Origin: an uncultured Haemophilus sp.
GTDB lineage: Bacteria > Pseudomonadota > Gammaproteobacteria > Enterobacterales > Pasteurellaceae
DNA length: 6,579 nucleotides
NCBI GenBank assembly: GCA_902482195.1
Contig: CABSZQ010000075.1
Coordinates: 1 to 6,579 of the forward strand
Direction: 5' to 3'
Under the pieces are notes generated by a model. It searched no databases, was not told the DNA's origin, and saw only the letters and a list, made by a program, of their open reading frames with translations. The translations under genes and the position numbers were made by a program. Of the stretch, positions 1 through 5,157 are shown in pieces; the stretch's first letter is position 1, and each line of letters begins with the position of its first letter.

Positions 1-247
1 GGTATAAATTGCGAGCATAGAAATAATTATCCGCATCACAATGAAAGCCCCAATCACCGTAAAATAGCTGTAATAATTGATGAATTTTAGCTTTATTATC
101 CCATTCTTCTGGAATAGCTTGGCGAGCTTTACGCACTAAACTCCCCACAAGCCCTCTTATACGAGGCTCATCAAGTTGCTCTTTCTCACAAATGCTCAGA
201 TAAAAATGAGTCAGCTCAGCATACAAGGCTTTTTGATCGTATTTCAT
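1..247 (-). CDS. sirB1: SirB1-family protein (transglutaminase-like/TPR), N-terminal part only
   Basis: Reading leftward from an ATG at 245-247, 82 residues are visible before the window edge cuts the gene. The segment LFYGDWGF (about residues 61-68) matches the conserved LFYGDWGF of E. coli SirB1, and the helical, charged N-terminus fits. The family carries a transglutaminase-like fold followed by TPR-like repeats; its biochemical role is unsettled, and the name comes from an old Salmonella invasion-regulator screen. The start overlaps the prmC stop by one base (TAATG), implying translational coupling in a prfA-prmC-sirB1 operon. E. coli has the order prfA-prmC-sirB2-sirB1-kdsA, so sirB2 is absent here. 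No independent promoter is visible. Identification is fairly firm despite truncation; the C-terminal two thirds cannot be assessed. Confidence 0.85.
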   Translation of the reverse strand, partial: MKYDQKALYAELTHFYLSICEKEQLDEPRIRGLVGSLVRKARQAIPEEWDNKAKIHQLLQLFYGDWGFHCDADNYFYARNLY

Positions 248-1125
248 TACCGCTTCCAATATCCCAATGTTACGCGCTCATTGTCGCCATAATCCCGTAT
301 GGTTGCAACCCCTTGCCAATGATTTTGCCAGAAAATTGACCGCACTTCTTCGCCCTGTTTCCAACCGTGTTCTAACAATAAATAACCACCATCATTTAAA
401 TGTACTGGCGCATACTCAATAAGATGACGTAAATCAGCTAAACCGTTTTCGCCCGCCACCAACGCCGAACAAGGCTCGAAACGCACATCACCTTGGAAAA
501 GATGCTCATCGGTTTCATCAATATAAGGCGGATTACTGACGATAATATCAAACTGCTCTTCAACATTTTCAAACCAACGACTCTGTAAAAATTGCACCTT
601 GAGTTGATTTTTTTCTGCATTGGATTGCGCTAATTTGACGACTTCTGGCATTAAATCCACACCAATAACATCCAATTGAATATGCTTTTTTTGACAAATA
701 GGAGAAAGCTCAGAAGCCAACGCCAACGCAATGGCGCCAGTGCCGGTTCCGAGATCGAGAATACGAAAGTGCGGTGGATTTTCTTCCAGTTTTTCTAACG
801 CAATGTGTAATGCTTTTTCTACAAGAATTTCAGTATCGGGGCGAGGAATTAATGTTCCTTCCGACACATTTAAAGGTAAGGACCAGAATTCTTTTTCACC
901 GAGGATATAAGCGATAGGCTCGCCTTTTAAACGACGATCTAAAAGTGCGGTCAATTTTAACCGCACTTTTTCATCAATTTCCGTTTCATCGAAAGCTAAA
1001 ATTTGCGTTCTTGATTTGCCCGTTGCGTGTTGCAATAGCACTAACGCATCAACTTTGCCATTCTCTGTCGGATTTACCTGATTTAAGGCTTGCGCAGCAT
1101 CGGCAAGCCATTGTTGATAGGTCAT
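247..1125 (-). CDS. prmC: Peptide chain release factor N(5)-glutamine methyltransferase PrmC (HemK)
   Basis: PrmC transfers a methyl group from S-adenosylmethionine to the glutamine of the GGQ motif of release factors 1 and 2 in the cytoplasm, which speeds peptide release. The 292-residue product has the family's usual length. A helical N-terminal domain (about 1-85) binds the release factor. The Rossmann-type SAM site ILDLGTGTGAIAL lies at about 122-134, an acidic residue after strand 2 (GVDLMP, about 155-160) should contact the SAM ribose, and the catalytic NPPY at 198-201 binds the target glutamine amide. FEPCSAL near 216-222 is also typical. It is placed directly after its substrate gene prfA with a TAATG overlap, so the two are probably translated in a coupled way. 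Four 9-base uptake signals lie inside it, two forming a perfect inverted repeat at 941-970. The old name hemK reflects a mistaken link to haem synthesis. Confidence 0.97.
   Translation of the reverse strand: MTYQQWLADAAQALNQVNPTENGKVDALVLLQHATGKSRTQILAFDETEIDEKVRLKLTALLDRRLKGEPIAYILGEKEFWSLPLNVSEGTLIPRPDTEILVEKALHIALEKLEENPPHFRILDLGTGTGAIALALASELSPICQKKHIQLDVIGVDLMPEVVKLAQSNAEKNQLKVQFLQSRWFENVEEQFDIIVSNPPYIDETDEHLFQGDVRFEPCSALVAGENGLADLRHLIEYAPVHLNDGGYLLLEHGWKQGEEVRSIFWQNHWQGVATIRDYGDNERVTLGYWKR
339..347 (-). repeat. Hin-type DNA uptake signal sequence (USS)
   Basis: ACCGCACTT, the complement of AAGTGCGGT, inside prmC. This 9-base core is the preferred uptake motif of naturally competent Haemophilus-type Pasteurellaceae. 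Confidence 0.9.
767..775 (+). repeat. Hin-type DNA uptake signal sequence (USS)
   Basis: AAGTGCGGT core inside prmC, followed by an A/T-rich stretch as in the extended USS. It sits just downstream (in prmC's sense) of the SAM-binding loop codons. Confidence 0.9.
941..970. repeat. Head-to-head pair of uptake signals forming a perfect dyad inside prmC
   Basis: AAAAGTGCGGT (941-951) and ACCGCACTTTT (960-970) are exact 11-base inverted repeats around an 8-base spacer, so two complete 9-base USS cores (943-951 and 960-968) face each other. In Haemophilus such pairs usually lie after genes and act as terminators. Here the dyad falls within codons of about residues 52-62 of prmC (EKVRLKLTALL). The hairpin has a T run on either strand, so it could in principle cause partial termination or pausing in the leftward transcript. 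Confidence 0.9.
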
Positions 1126-2207
1126 TAATTATTCTCAGATAACGCCGCTAATTGATCTGCTTGATATTCAGTGATAATCGGCTGAATAAGCTCGTCAATT
1201 TTGCCGTTCATCACTTCATCTAAGCGATAGAGCGTTAAATTGATACGGTGATCTGTTACACGACCTTGTGGGTAGTTATAAGTACGAATTTTATCTGAAC
1301 GATCGCCTGAACCTAATAAGTTACGGCGGGTATCCGCTTGCTCTGCCGCTTGACGTTCTTGCTCTGCTTGAACAATACGTGAAGCCAATACAGACATCGC
1401 TTTCGCTTTGTTTTTGTGTTGTGAACGCTCATCCTGACATTCCACCACAATACCCGTTGGAATGTGAGTAATACGTACCGCAGAGTCTGTTGTATTAACG
1501 TGCTGACCACCCGCACCAGATGAACGGTAGGTATCAATACGTAAATCAGCTGGATTGATTTCCGGCATTTCTGATTCTGGTAATTCTGGCATCACCGCAA
1601 CAGTACAAGCAGAAGTATGAATACGACCTTGGCTTTCTGTTTTTGGTACACGTTGTACACGGTGGCCGCCTGATTCAAACTTTAACTGACCATACACGCC
1701 ATCACCGCTTACTTTAACGATCACTTCTTTATAACCGCCCTGCTCGCTTTCATTTGCGCTGAGCATTTCAACACGCCAGCGTTTACTTTCAGCATAACGG
1801 CTATACATACGGAATAAATCACCGGCAAAGATACCCGCTTCATCCCCACCTGTACCTGCGCGAATCTCTAAATAGCAGTTATATTCATCATTTGGATCTT
1901 TTGGTAATAAAAGAATTTGAAGTTGTTGCTCTACTTCTTCAATTTCGGCTTTGGATTCTTCAATTTCCATTTCTGCCATTTCTTTCATTTCAGGATCATC
2001 TAACATCAACTCTGCTTCAGCAATGTTAGAATTAAGCTGATTCCAACGATTAAAACATTTCACCACATCTTCAAGTTGTGAATATTCTTTAGAATACGCA
2101 CGGAATTTATCCTGATCCGAAATTACCGACGCATCGCCTAGCAATGCCTCTAATTCTTCATAACGTTCTTTTAAACTTTCAAGTTTTGCAATAATAGAAT
2201 CTTTCAT
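1125..2207 (-). CDS. prfA: Peptide chain release factor 1 (RF1)
   Basis: RF1 recognises UAA and UAG in the ribosomal A site and triggers hydrolysis of peptidyl-tRNA. The 360-residue length is standard. Visible are the N-terminal helical domain (about 1-105, with a glutamate-rich coiled stretch at 77-96), the central domain with [14 protein letters not shown] (114-127), the stop-codon-reading PxT tripeptide as PKT (188-190) within [17 protein letters not shown], and the catalytic [15 protein letters not shown] with GGQ at 233-235. PxT rather than SPF makes this RF1, not RF2. The glutamine of GGQ is the substrate of PrmC, encoded immediately downstream with a one-base overlap. The ATG at 2205-2207 has no convincing Shine-Dalgarno sequence: the bases upstream are nearly all A and T. 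A terminator hairpin ends only about 20 bases before the start, leaving little room for a dedicated promoter. Confidence 0.98.
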   Translation of the reverse strand: MKDSIIAKLESLKERYEELEALLGDASVISDQDKFRAYSKEYSQLEDVVKCFNRWNQLNSNIAEAELMLDDPEMKEMAEMEIEESKAEIEEVEQQLQILLLPKDPNDEYNCYLEIRAGTGGDEAGIFAGDLFRMYSRYAESKRWRVEMLSANESEQGGYKEVIVKVSGDGVYGQLKFESGGHRVQRVPKTESQGRIHTSACTVAVMPELPESEMPEINPADLRIDTYRSSGAGGQHVNTTDSAVRITHIPTGIVVECQDERSQHKNKAKAMSVLASRIVQAEQERQAAEQADTRRNLLGSGDRSDKIRTYNYPQGRVTDHRINLTLYRLDEVMNGKIDELIQPIITEYQADQLAALSENN

Positions 2208-2227
2208 ATTTTTATAAAGTTAAAGCC

Positions 2228-2259
2228 AAAAATAAAATCGGCCTATTTTAGCCGATTTT
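2228..2259 (-). terminator. Rho-independent terminator between epmC and prfA
   Basis: Read leftward: AAAATCGGC (complement of 2251-2259), an 8-base loop, then GCCGATTTT (complement of 2234-2242), a perfect 9-bp stem, followed by ATTTTT (2228-2233). The T run lies only on the leftward side, so it serves the epmC transcript. It lies immediately before prfA, so it would isolate prfA from epmC, or act as an attenuator if prfA depends on read-through. Confidence 0.8.
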
Positions 2260-2296
2260 AAGGAAAATTGACAGACGCAAAATCTGCCTAAAAATG

Positions 2297-2305
2297 ACCG
2301 CACTT
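2297..2305 (-). repeat. Hin-type DNA uptake signal sequence (USS)
   Basis: ACCGCACTT, ending on the last base of the epmC stop codon (TAA, 2305-2307 read leftward). It lies just after the gene, the common position for single USS copies. Confidence 0.9.
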
Positions 2306-2841
2306 TAGATGCGAGTCACATCAAATTTCGCTAAATCAATTCGATCTTCTGTGCCATAAAATTGAGCCAAGGCATGACGCAAGGTTTCGGCACGTTTTGG
2401 TAAGCCTTTTTCTGCATAGGTTTTTACTTGTTCATATACCGCTTGCTTAAATGGTTGCGTATCTCCCGGATTGCCATTCAAATTATCCGCACTGGCAAAA
2501 TAACGAAATCCCGCCGCAGTGGCTAAAATCCATTCCAATGCTTGAGGCTTCACTTCCACCTTTTCAAAATCACGCTGACGATCTTCTGAACGGCCATCCG
2601 GCTCATACCAATAGCCAAAATCTTCTAATTTACGGCGCTCTTTCCCCGCCACTAACCAATGGGCAATTTCATGTAATGCACTGCTGTAAAAGCCTCTCGC
2701 AAAGTAAATCGCGTTATAAGGCACCTCATCATTTGCAGGAATGTAAATCGGCTCATCCCCACCTTTAACCAATCGCGTATTATATTCTTCTTCAAAACAT
2801 TGATTAAAAATCGCAATGATATCCTCAAGTTTATGTTCCAT
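2305..2841 (-). CDS. epmC: Elongation factor P hydroxylase EpmC (YfcM family)
   Basis: EpmC hydroxylates the beta-lysylated lysine of elongation factor P, the last step after EpmA and EpmB; modified EF-P relieves ribosome stalling at polyproline. The 178-residue length is close to E. coli YfcM. Visible are SSALHEIAHWLVAG with a metal-binding HExxH-type HEIAH at 57-61, the conserved DFGYWYEPDGR (74-84), and FEKVEVKPQALEW (92-104). HExxH would suggest a peptidase, but in this family it belongs to the presumed iron site of the hydroxylase. No signal peptide: cytoplasmic. GGAGAAAG lies a few bases before the ATG and fixes the start. It is probably monocistronic: promoter-like boxes lie upstream and a terminator follows before prfA. 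The Haemophilus homologue sits at the same place beside prfA as far as I recall. Confidence 0.9.
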   Translation of the reverse strand: MEHKLEDIIAIFNQCFEEEYNTRLVKGGDEPIYIPANDEVPYNAIYFARGFYSSALHEIAHWLVAGKERRKLEDFGYWYEPDGRSEDRQRDFEKVEVKPQALEWILATAAGFRYFASADNLNGNPGDTQPFKQAVYEQVKTYAEKGLPKRAETLRHALAQFYGTEDRIDLAKFDVTRI

Positions 2842-2864
2842 GCTTTCTCCAAATATCTTTATAA

Positions 2865-2894
2865 ATAATTCCTCTTAAAAGGTTTAAGAATTAT
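2865..2894. other. Imperfect dyad in the epmC leader
   Basis: CTTAAA (2874-2879) pairs with TTTAAG (2883-2888) around AGG, and ATAATT (2865-2870) pairs with AATTAT (2889-2894), separated by a 3-base bulge. It lies between the predicted -10 and the epmC ATG, so it could be an operator or leader hairpin. A/T-rich dyads arise easily by chance, so this is weak. Confidence 0.3.
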
Positions 2895-2917
2895 CTCATT
2901 TTTAATGTCTTTCACAA
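2890..2917 (-). promoter_or_regulatory. Putative sigma70 promoter of epmC
   Basis: Read leftward: TTGTGA (2912-2917) as -35 and GATAAT (2890-2895, five of six consensus bases) as -10, separated by 16 bases. The -10 is about 50 bases before the epmC start. This is pattern matching only. Confidence 0.45.
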
Positions 2918-2930
2918 AATCTTGGTAAAT

Positions 2931-2966
2931 AAAAAACCGTCTGAAATTAACGTTTCAGACTTTTTT
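2931..2966. terminator. Bidirectional terminator with a DUS-like stem
   Basis: GTCTGAAA (2939-2946) and TTTCAGAC (2953-2960) form an 8-bp stem around TTAACG. Six T follow on the + strand (2961-2966), and six A precede it (2931-2936), giving a T run leftward as well. It would end the leftward araC transcript. CCGTCTGAA (2937-2945) matches nine bases of the neisserial DUS core GCCGTCTGAA, which is unexpected in a Haemophilus background. Confidence 0.8.
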
Positions 2967-2973
2967 CATCATA

Positions 2974-2997
2974 AAGTGCGGTCAAATTTTTAGGTGT
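2974..2997 (+). repeat. USS-containing 24-base direct repeat, left copy
   Basis: It begins with the USS core AAGTGCGGT (2974-2982) and is identical over 24 bases to 5823-5846. Both copies follow a DUS-type hairpin by about 13 bases. Together they bracket the araC-to-ABC mosaic. Confidence 0.85.
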
Positions 2998-3022
2998 ATT
3001 TAAACCTATCTTTAAGCCCCAT

Positions 3023-3931
3023 CTATTTAATATCCCCCTTGGGCGCATGCCCGAAATACCGTTTGTATTCACGGCTGAATTGGCTAGGTGATTCGTAGCC
3101 GACTTGGTAAGCGGCTTCGGTAATACCTCGTCCTTCTTGTGCGATCAATCGTCTGGCTTCCATCAAACGTAATGATTTTTGATATTGTAGCGGTGAAAGG
3201 CTGGTTATCTTCTTGAAATGACTATGAAATCCAGATAATGACATGCCACTTAGATTTGCCAAGGTTTCCACAGTGATGGTTTCACTAAAATGTTGTTGCA
3301 GATAATGGGTGGCTTGGGCGATTTTTTTGGTATGCGATCCATTGCTTACCATGGCTTTAAATTTGCCACCTTGTTCGCCTATAAGGAGTCGATAATAAAT
3401 TTCTTGTTGGATAAGCGGTGCAAGAAACTCAATATCTTTTGGATTTTCGTGCAAGAGCAATAGACGTTCAACAGCATTTTTGAGAGATTCATCCAGATGC
3501 CATTGTGCAAAACCTTCGTCGCCCTGTTGGACATCATCTACAAGGTTTGGATTTGCTAATAAAATCTTGCTAACGCTTTCAATATCAATTTTCATCGACA
3601 TCACTAAAAACGGCTTTTGCGGCTCTGCACATTTAATCTCGCCACGCATCGGTATGTTTACTGGGCAAAACATAAAATGTTGATTATCAAATCGGTAGCA
3701 TTGTTCGCCTAACTGCACTTCACGTTCTCCGCTTAACACGATGCAAATGCTCGGCTCTTGAATAATACCTTCGTAACAAAATGGTTGATCTGAATGGCGA
3801 AGAAATAAACCTTTAATCGGTGATGAATAGAGTTCGTTATGTGGAATAACTTGTAATAAGCGTTCTATCGTTTCAGTTGAGAATATGATTTTGTAGGAAT
3901 AGGCAAGTAATTTGAATAAATCATATAACAC
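3023..3931 (-). CDS. AraC-family transcriptional regulator, YqhC-like
   Basis: A cytoplasmic DNA-binding regulator. The N-terminal part (about 35-190) resembles the AraC_N domain of E. coli YqhC: a small cupin-like sensory region (EPSICIVLSGEREVQLGE, 59-76) and the helical FLAPLIQQEIYYRLLIGEQGG (169-189). The C-terminus has two helix-turn-helix units: VETLANLSGMSLSGFHSHFK (221-240) and EAAYQVGYESPSQFSREYKR (272-291), ending with the usual KRYFGHAP. YqhC-type regulators commonly activate adjacent aldehyde/alcohol reductase genes, often in response to reactive aldehydes. Here the divergent neighbour starts as an ohr gene and is broken. The start is GTG at 3931; an in-frame stop lies ten codons upstream, no ATG precedes the conserved region, and no clear ribosome binding site is seen, so the true start may be a little downstream. 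It ends in TAG before a terminator. The 302-residue length is normal. Confidence 0.88.
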   Translation of the reverse strand: MLYDLFKLLAYSYKIIFSTETIERLLQVIPHNELYSSPIKGLFLRHSDQPFCYEGIIQEPSICIVLSGEREVQLGEQCYRFDNQHFMFCPVNIPMRGEIKCAEPQKPFLVMSMKIDIESVSKILLANPNLVDDVQQGDEGFAQWHLDESLKNAVERLLLLHENPKDIEFLAPLIQQEIYYRLLIGEQGGKFKAMVSNGSHTKKIAQATHYLQQHFSETITVETLANLSGMSLSGFHSHFKKITSLSPLQYQKSLRLMEARRLIAQEGRGITEAAYQVGYESPSQFSREYKRYFGHAPKGDIK

Positions 3932-4016
3932 TTCATATTGCCGTTCAATATAATGTACTCACTTTCAACGGCGGTACGCCAAAACATATTAACCAATATT
4001 AAATGAGGAAAACATT
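3932..4016. promoter_or_regulatory. Divergent araC/ohr control region
   Basis: 85 bases lie between the two divergent starts. Rightward there is a perfect TATAAT at 3949-3954 but no good -35. Leftward, TATATT overlaps the same bases. Possible regulator sites are GGCG-GTA-CGCC (3970-3980, a short dyad) and ATATTAA repeated directly at 3986-3992 and 3996-4002, ten bases apart, the spacing of one DNA turn. GAGGAAAA ahead of 4017 is a good ribosome binding site for ohr. The AraC protein is the natural candidate to bind here. Confidence 0.45.
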
Positions 4017-4111
4017 ATGAAAATTTTCTACAAAACATCAGCAACAGCAATCGGCGGTCGTGATGGCCATACACAAGTAGATGACGGTTCAATTGGCTTT
4101 GATTTGGTTTC
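4017..4111 (+). pseudogene. ohr: 5' fragment of an Ohr-type organic hydroperoxide resistance gene
   Basis: The ATG follows GAGGAAAA at good spacing. The first 31 residues (MKIFYKTSATAIGGRDGHTQ and on to FDLV) look like the start of the Ohr subgroup of OsmC-fold peroxidases, which typically begin KIFYxTxATATGGRxG. Full-length Ohr is about 140 residues and needs two cysteines to reduce organic hydroperoxides; neither is present, so no activity is expected. After codon 31 the frame enters the reverse complement of an nnrS gene and continues as a meaningless tail to a TAA at 4233-4235. The fragment faces the AraC-type regulator and was probably its target. The missing 3' part is not elsewhere in the window. 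It is a disruption by replacement, not a point frameshift. Confidence 0.7.
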
Positions 4112-4223
4112 ATTTCAAAATGACGGCACCGGAGCTGATGAAAAACACCAACGCGCCGAGTATGGCAAGCACCGCCGCACCGACGAAAAACGGCCGCATG
4201 GGGTGGGTGAAAAACTTATTCAT
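4110..4223 (-). pseudogene. nnrS: 5' fragment of an NnrS-family membrane protein gene
   Basis: Leftward from an ATG at 4221-4223 it encodes 37 residues: MNKFFTHPMRPFFVGAAVLA, then ILGALVFFISSGAVILK and a TGA formed at the junction. THPMRPFFVGAA is the characteristic start of NnrS, a haem- and copper-containing inner-membrane protein of about 400 residues (usually some twelve helices) linked to nitric oxide stress. Only the first membrane helix (about 12-30) is present. From about 4115 leftward the sequence is the inverted ohr gene, so nnrS is cut within its first helix-loop. GC content and codons (GCG GTG, GGC GCG) are unlike the Haemophilus flanks and fit Neisseria. Identification rests on N-terminal recall from neisserial NnrS proteins, so moderate confidence. 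Confidence 0.65.
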
Positions 4224-4341
4224 GGTTTGGCTTAATTCTGCATGAAGATGCTTTCGGATATGGATTTATTGCGGACAGGGTTGTATCTTATATTGAAGAA
4301 GCAAGCCGAAGGTTTGTCAGATACTCAAATGCCCGTATCAT
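4224..4341. other. Intergenic region between cadD and the nnrS fragment
   Basis: 118 bases with no gene seen. It would be the upstream region of nnrS. Leftward it holds ATAAGATACA, faintly like half of a neisserial NsrR box, but without the second half. The copy of the 13-base repeat lies at 4309-4321. No terminator hairpin with a T run was found after cadD, so cadD transcription may run into the nnrS fragment. Confidence 0.4.
4309..4321 (+). repeat. 13-base direct repeat flanking the cadD cassette, left copy
   Basis: AAGGTTTGTCAGA is identical to 5131-5143, and both are preceded by a CCG-containing stretch (GCC-GAA here, ACC-GCA there). The copies enclose cadD, the second ABC 3' end and the long palindrome. 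Confidence 0.7.
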
Positions 4342-4956
4342 TCATATTATTGATATTATTGTTTGAATTGTATTATTTTCAATAATAATAAATAACCCTA
4401 AACCAATATAAATAACAGCCATTATCCAACGACTAAACTTCTCTACAATTTCACCAACACCTGAAATATTAGCCAATCTTTGTGCTGTATATACTAAAAC
4501 AAAAATCAATATTAAAAATACAAGAAGAGTAACTAATAAGTCGACAAGATCTAAAGTCACAAAGTAAGGAACAAAAAGTCCAATATTATCTGCACCACAA
4601 CTAGCAACTGTAACCAAAGCAACAATACCGACTAATTTTGACAACCCTTTTTCATCCAATTCTTTTTTAGCTCTTTTTTCGCCCTCACAATCGTCGTAAA
4701 TAGCAACTTTAATACCTAAGTAAATCGGTATTAAACCTAATAAACCCAACACCCATTTTTCCGGAACATAATTCAAAACAAAAGCTAGAAATAAACTAAC
4801 TAATATTAAAATTACAGAACCTAAATATTGTCCGATATAAATATCTCGATATTCTTTTCTAGTATTTGCTCTAGCAAAAAATATTAATAGTATTACCAAC
4901 AAATCTACTGCTGTAGCAATATATAAAACAGCAGCAGTAATCACAGTCGAAAACAT
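4342..4956 (-). CDS. cadD: CadD-family cadmium resistance transporter
   Basis: A small inner-membrane efflux protein of the CadD family (LysE-like fold) that exports or sequesters cadmium. The 204 residues match the roughly 205-residue staphylococcal and streptococcal CadD in length and closely in sequence. About six hydrophobic segments are visible (roughly 5-27, 43-64, 67-86, 107-130, 135-157, 173-193). Conserved features are ATAVDLLVILLIFFAR (14-29) with a membrane aspartate, the cytoplasmic loop YDDCEGEKRAKKELDEKG (87-104) and SCGADN (119-124). The ATG at 4954-4956 is chosen because GAGGTG stands four bases before it and the family begins here; an ATG at 5007 would add 17 residues encoded by an out-of-frame ABC remnant. 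The gene is far more AT-rich than its flanks, pointing to Gram-positive origin. No frameshift: it is probably functional. No CadC/CadX-type regulator is nearby, and no clear promoter is seen. Confidence 0.9.
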   Translation of the reverse strand: MFSTVITAAVLYIATAVDLLVILLIFFARANTRKEYRDIYIGQYLGSVILILVSLFLAFVLNYVPEKWVLGLLGLIPIYLGIKVAIYDDCEGEKRAKKELDEKGLSKLVGIVALVTVASCGADNIGLFVPYFVTLDLVDLLVTLLVFLILIFVLVYTAQRLANISGVGEIVEKFSRWIMAVIYIGLGLFIIIENNTIQTIISII

Positions 4957-4960
4957 AAAG

Positions 4961-4966
4961 CACCTC
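4961..4966 (-). promoter_or_regulatory. Ribosome binding site that sets the cadD start
   Basis: Read leftward, GAGGTG is followed by CTTT and the ATG. GAG is the final glutamate codon of the ABC-gene remnant, so the site is made exactly at the join between that remnant and cadD. Confidence 0.75.
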
Positions 4967-5028
4967 ATAATGAATCCCCTGCCCCCTTGGCACCACGGCT
5001 TTTTCAAAAACCGAATCGCGTTCGGATA
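4964..5028 (-). repeat. Diverged second copy of the ABC gene's 3' end
   Basis: Leftward it reads ERDSVFEKAVVPRGQGIHYE, which aligns with ERDWAFEEAVVAREFQGIHY at the C-terminus of the ABC ATPase (codons in 5161-5231). The two copies share CTCATAATGAATCCCCT with one 3-base indel, CACCACGGCTT, and AATCGCGTTC. It lacks a stop codon: after the last GAG the DNA passes directly into cadD. The many differences suggest it came from another species' allele, not from a recent tandem duplication. Confidence 0.8.
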
Positions 5029-5054
5029 ACAGATTCGTATCTTTCGCTAAAGAG

Positions 5055-5071
5055 GCAAGCCTGCGGCTTGC
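5055..5071. repeat. Short hairpin next to the long palindrome
   Basis: GCAAGCC (5055-5061) and GGCTTGC (5065-5071) pair perfectly around TGC. No T run follows within a few bases on either strand, so it is not a standard terminator. GCAAGCC also occurs at 4301-4307, beside the 13-base repeat. Confidence 0.6.
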
Positions 5072-5074
5072 TTA

Positions 5075-5119
5075 CCCTCTCCCTAGCCCTCTCCCACGGG
5101 GAGAGGGCTAGGGAGAGGG
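5075..5119. repeat. Perfect 21-bp inverted repeat (long GC-rich hairpin)
   Basis: Arms at 5075-5095 and 5099-5119 are exact reverse complements around the loop ACG; each arm is built from CCCTCTCCC units. Intergenic CCCTCTCCC/GGGAGAGGG palindromes are known as dispersed repeats in various proteobacteria. It lies in the 200-base gap between the ABC stop and cadD, which otherwise holds only the ABC 3' remnant and the 13-base repeat. It could act as a strong RNA stabiliser or barrier on either strand. Confidence 0.85.
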
Positions 5120-5130
5120 CAACGAACCGC

Positions 5131-5143
5131 AAGGTTTGTCAGA
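5131..5143 (+). repeat. 13-base direct repeat flanking the cadD cassette, right copy
   Basis: Identical to 4309-4321. It lies 14 bases beyond the ABC stop codon in the leftward sense. The upstream copy partner lies 20 bases beyond the cadD stop, a similar position relative to the gene. Confidence 0.7.
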
Positions 5144-5157
5144 AATTTAAATTCCTA

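Noticed and set aside
57..61. HEIAH in EpmC (residue numbers) taken as a zinc protease signature.
   Set aside because: The rest of the protein (DFGYWYEPDGR, EVKPQALEW, length) fits the YfcM/EpmC family, where this motif is part of the hydroxylase metal site.
945..1142. Several short ORFs opposite prmC, prfA, epmC and araC.
   Set aside because: They are antisense or out-of-frame shadows with no ribosome binding sites and no recognisable protein sequence.
4276..4300. An NsrR or FNR box upstream of the nnrS start.
   Set aside because: Only a weak half-match (ATAAGATACA) is present, with no second half.
4957..5007. A 17-residue N-terminal extension of CadD from an ATG at 5007.
   Set aside because: Those bases are an out-of-frame ABC 3' remnant, and GAGGTG before the ATG at 4956 fits the family's start.
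4224..5157. Neisserial Correia elements or dRS3 repeats in the island's gaps.
   Set aside because: I saw neither the Correia terminal repeat nor ATTCCC...GGGAAT pairs.
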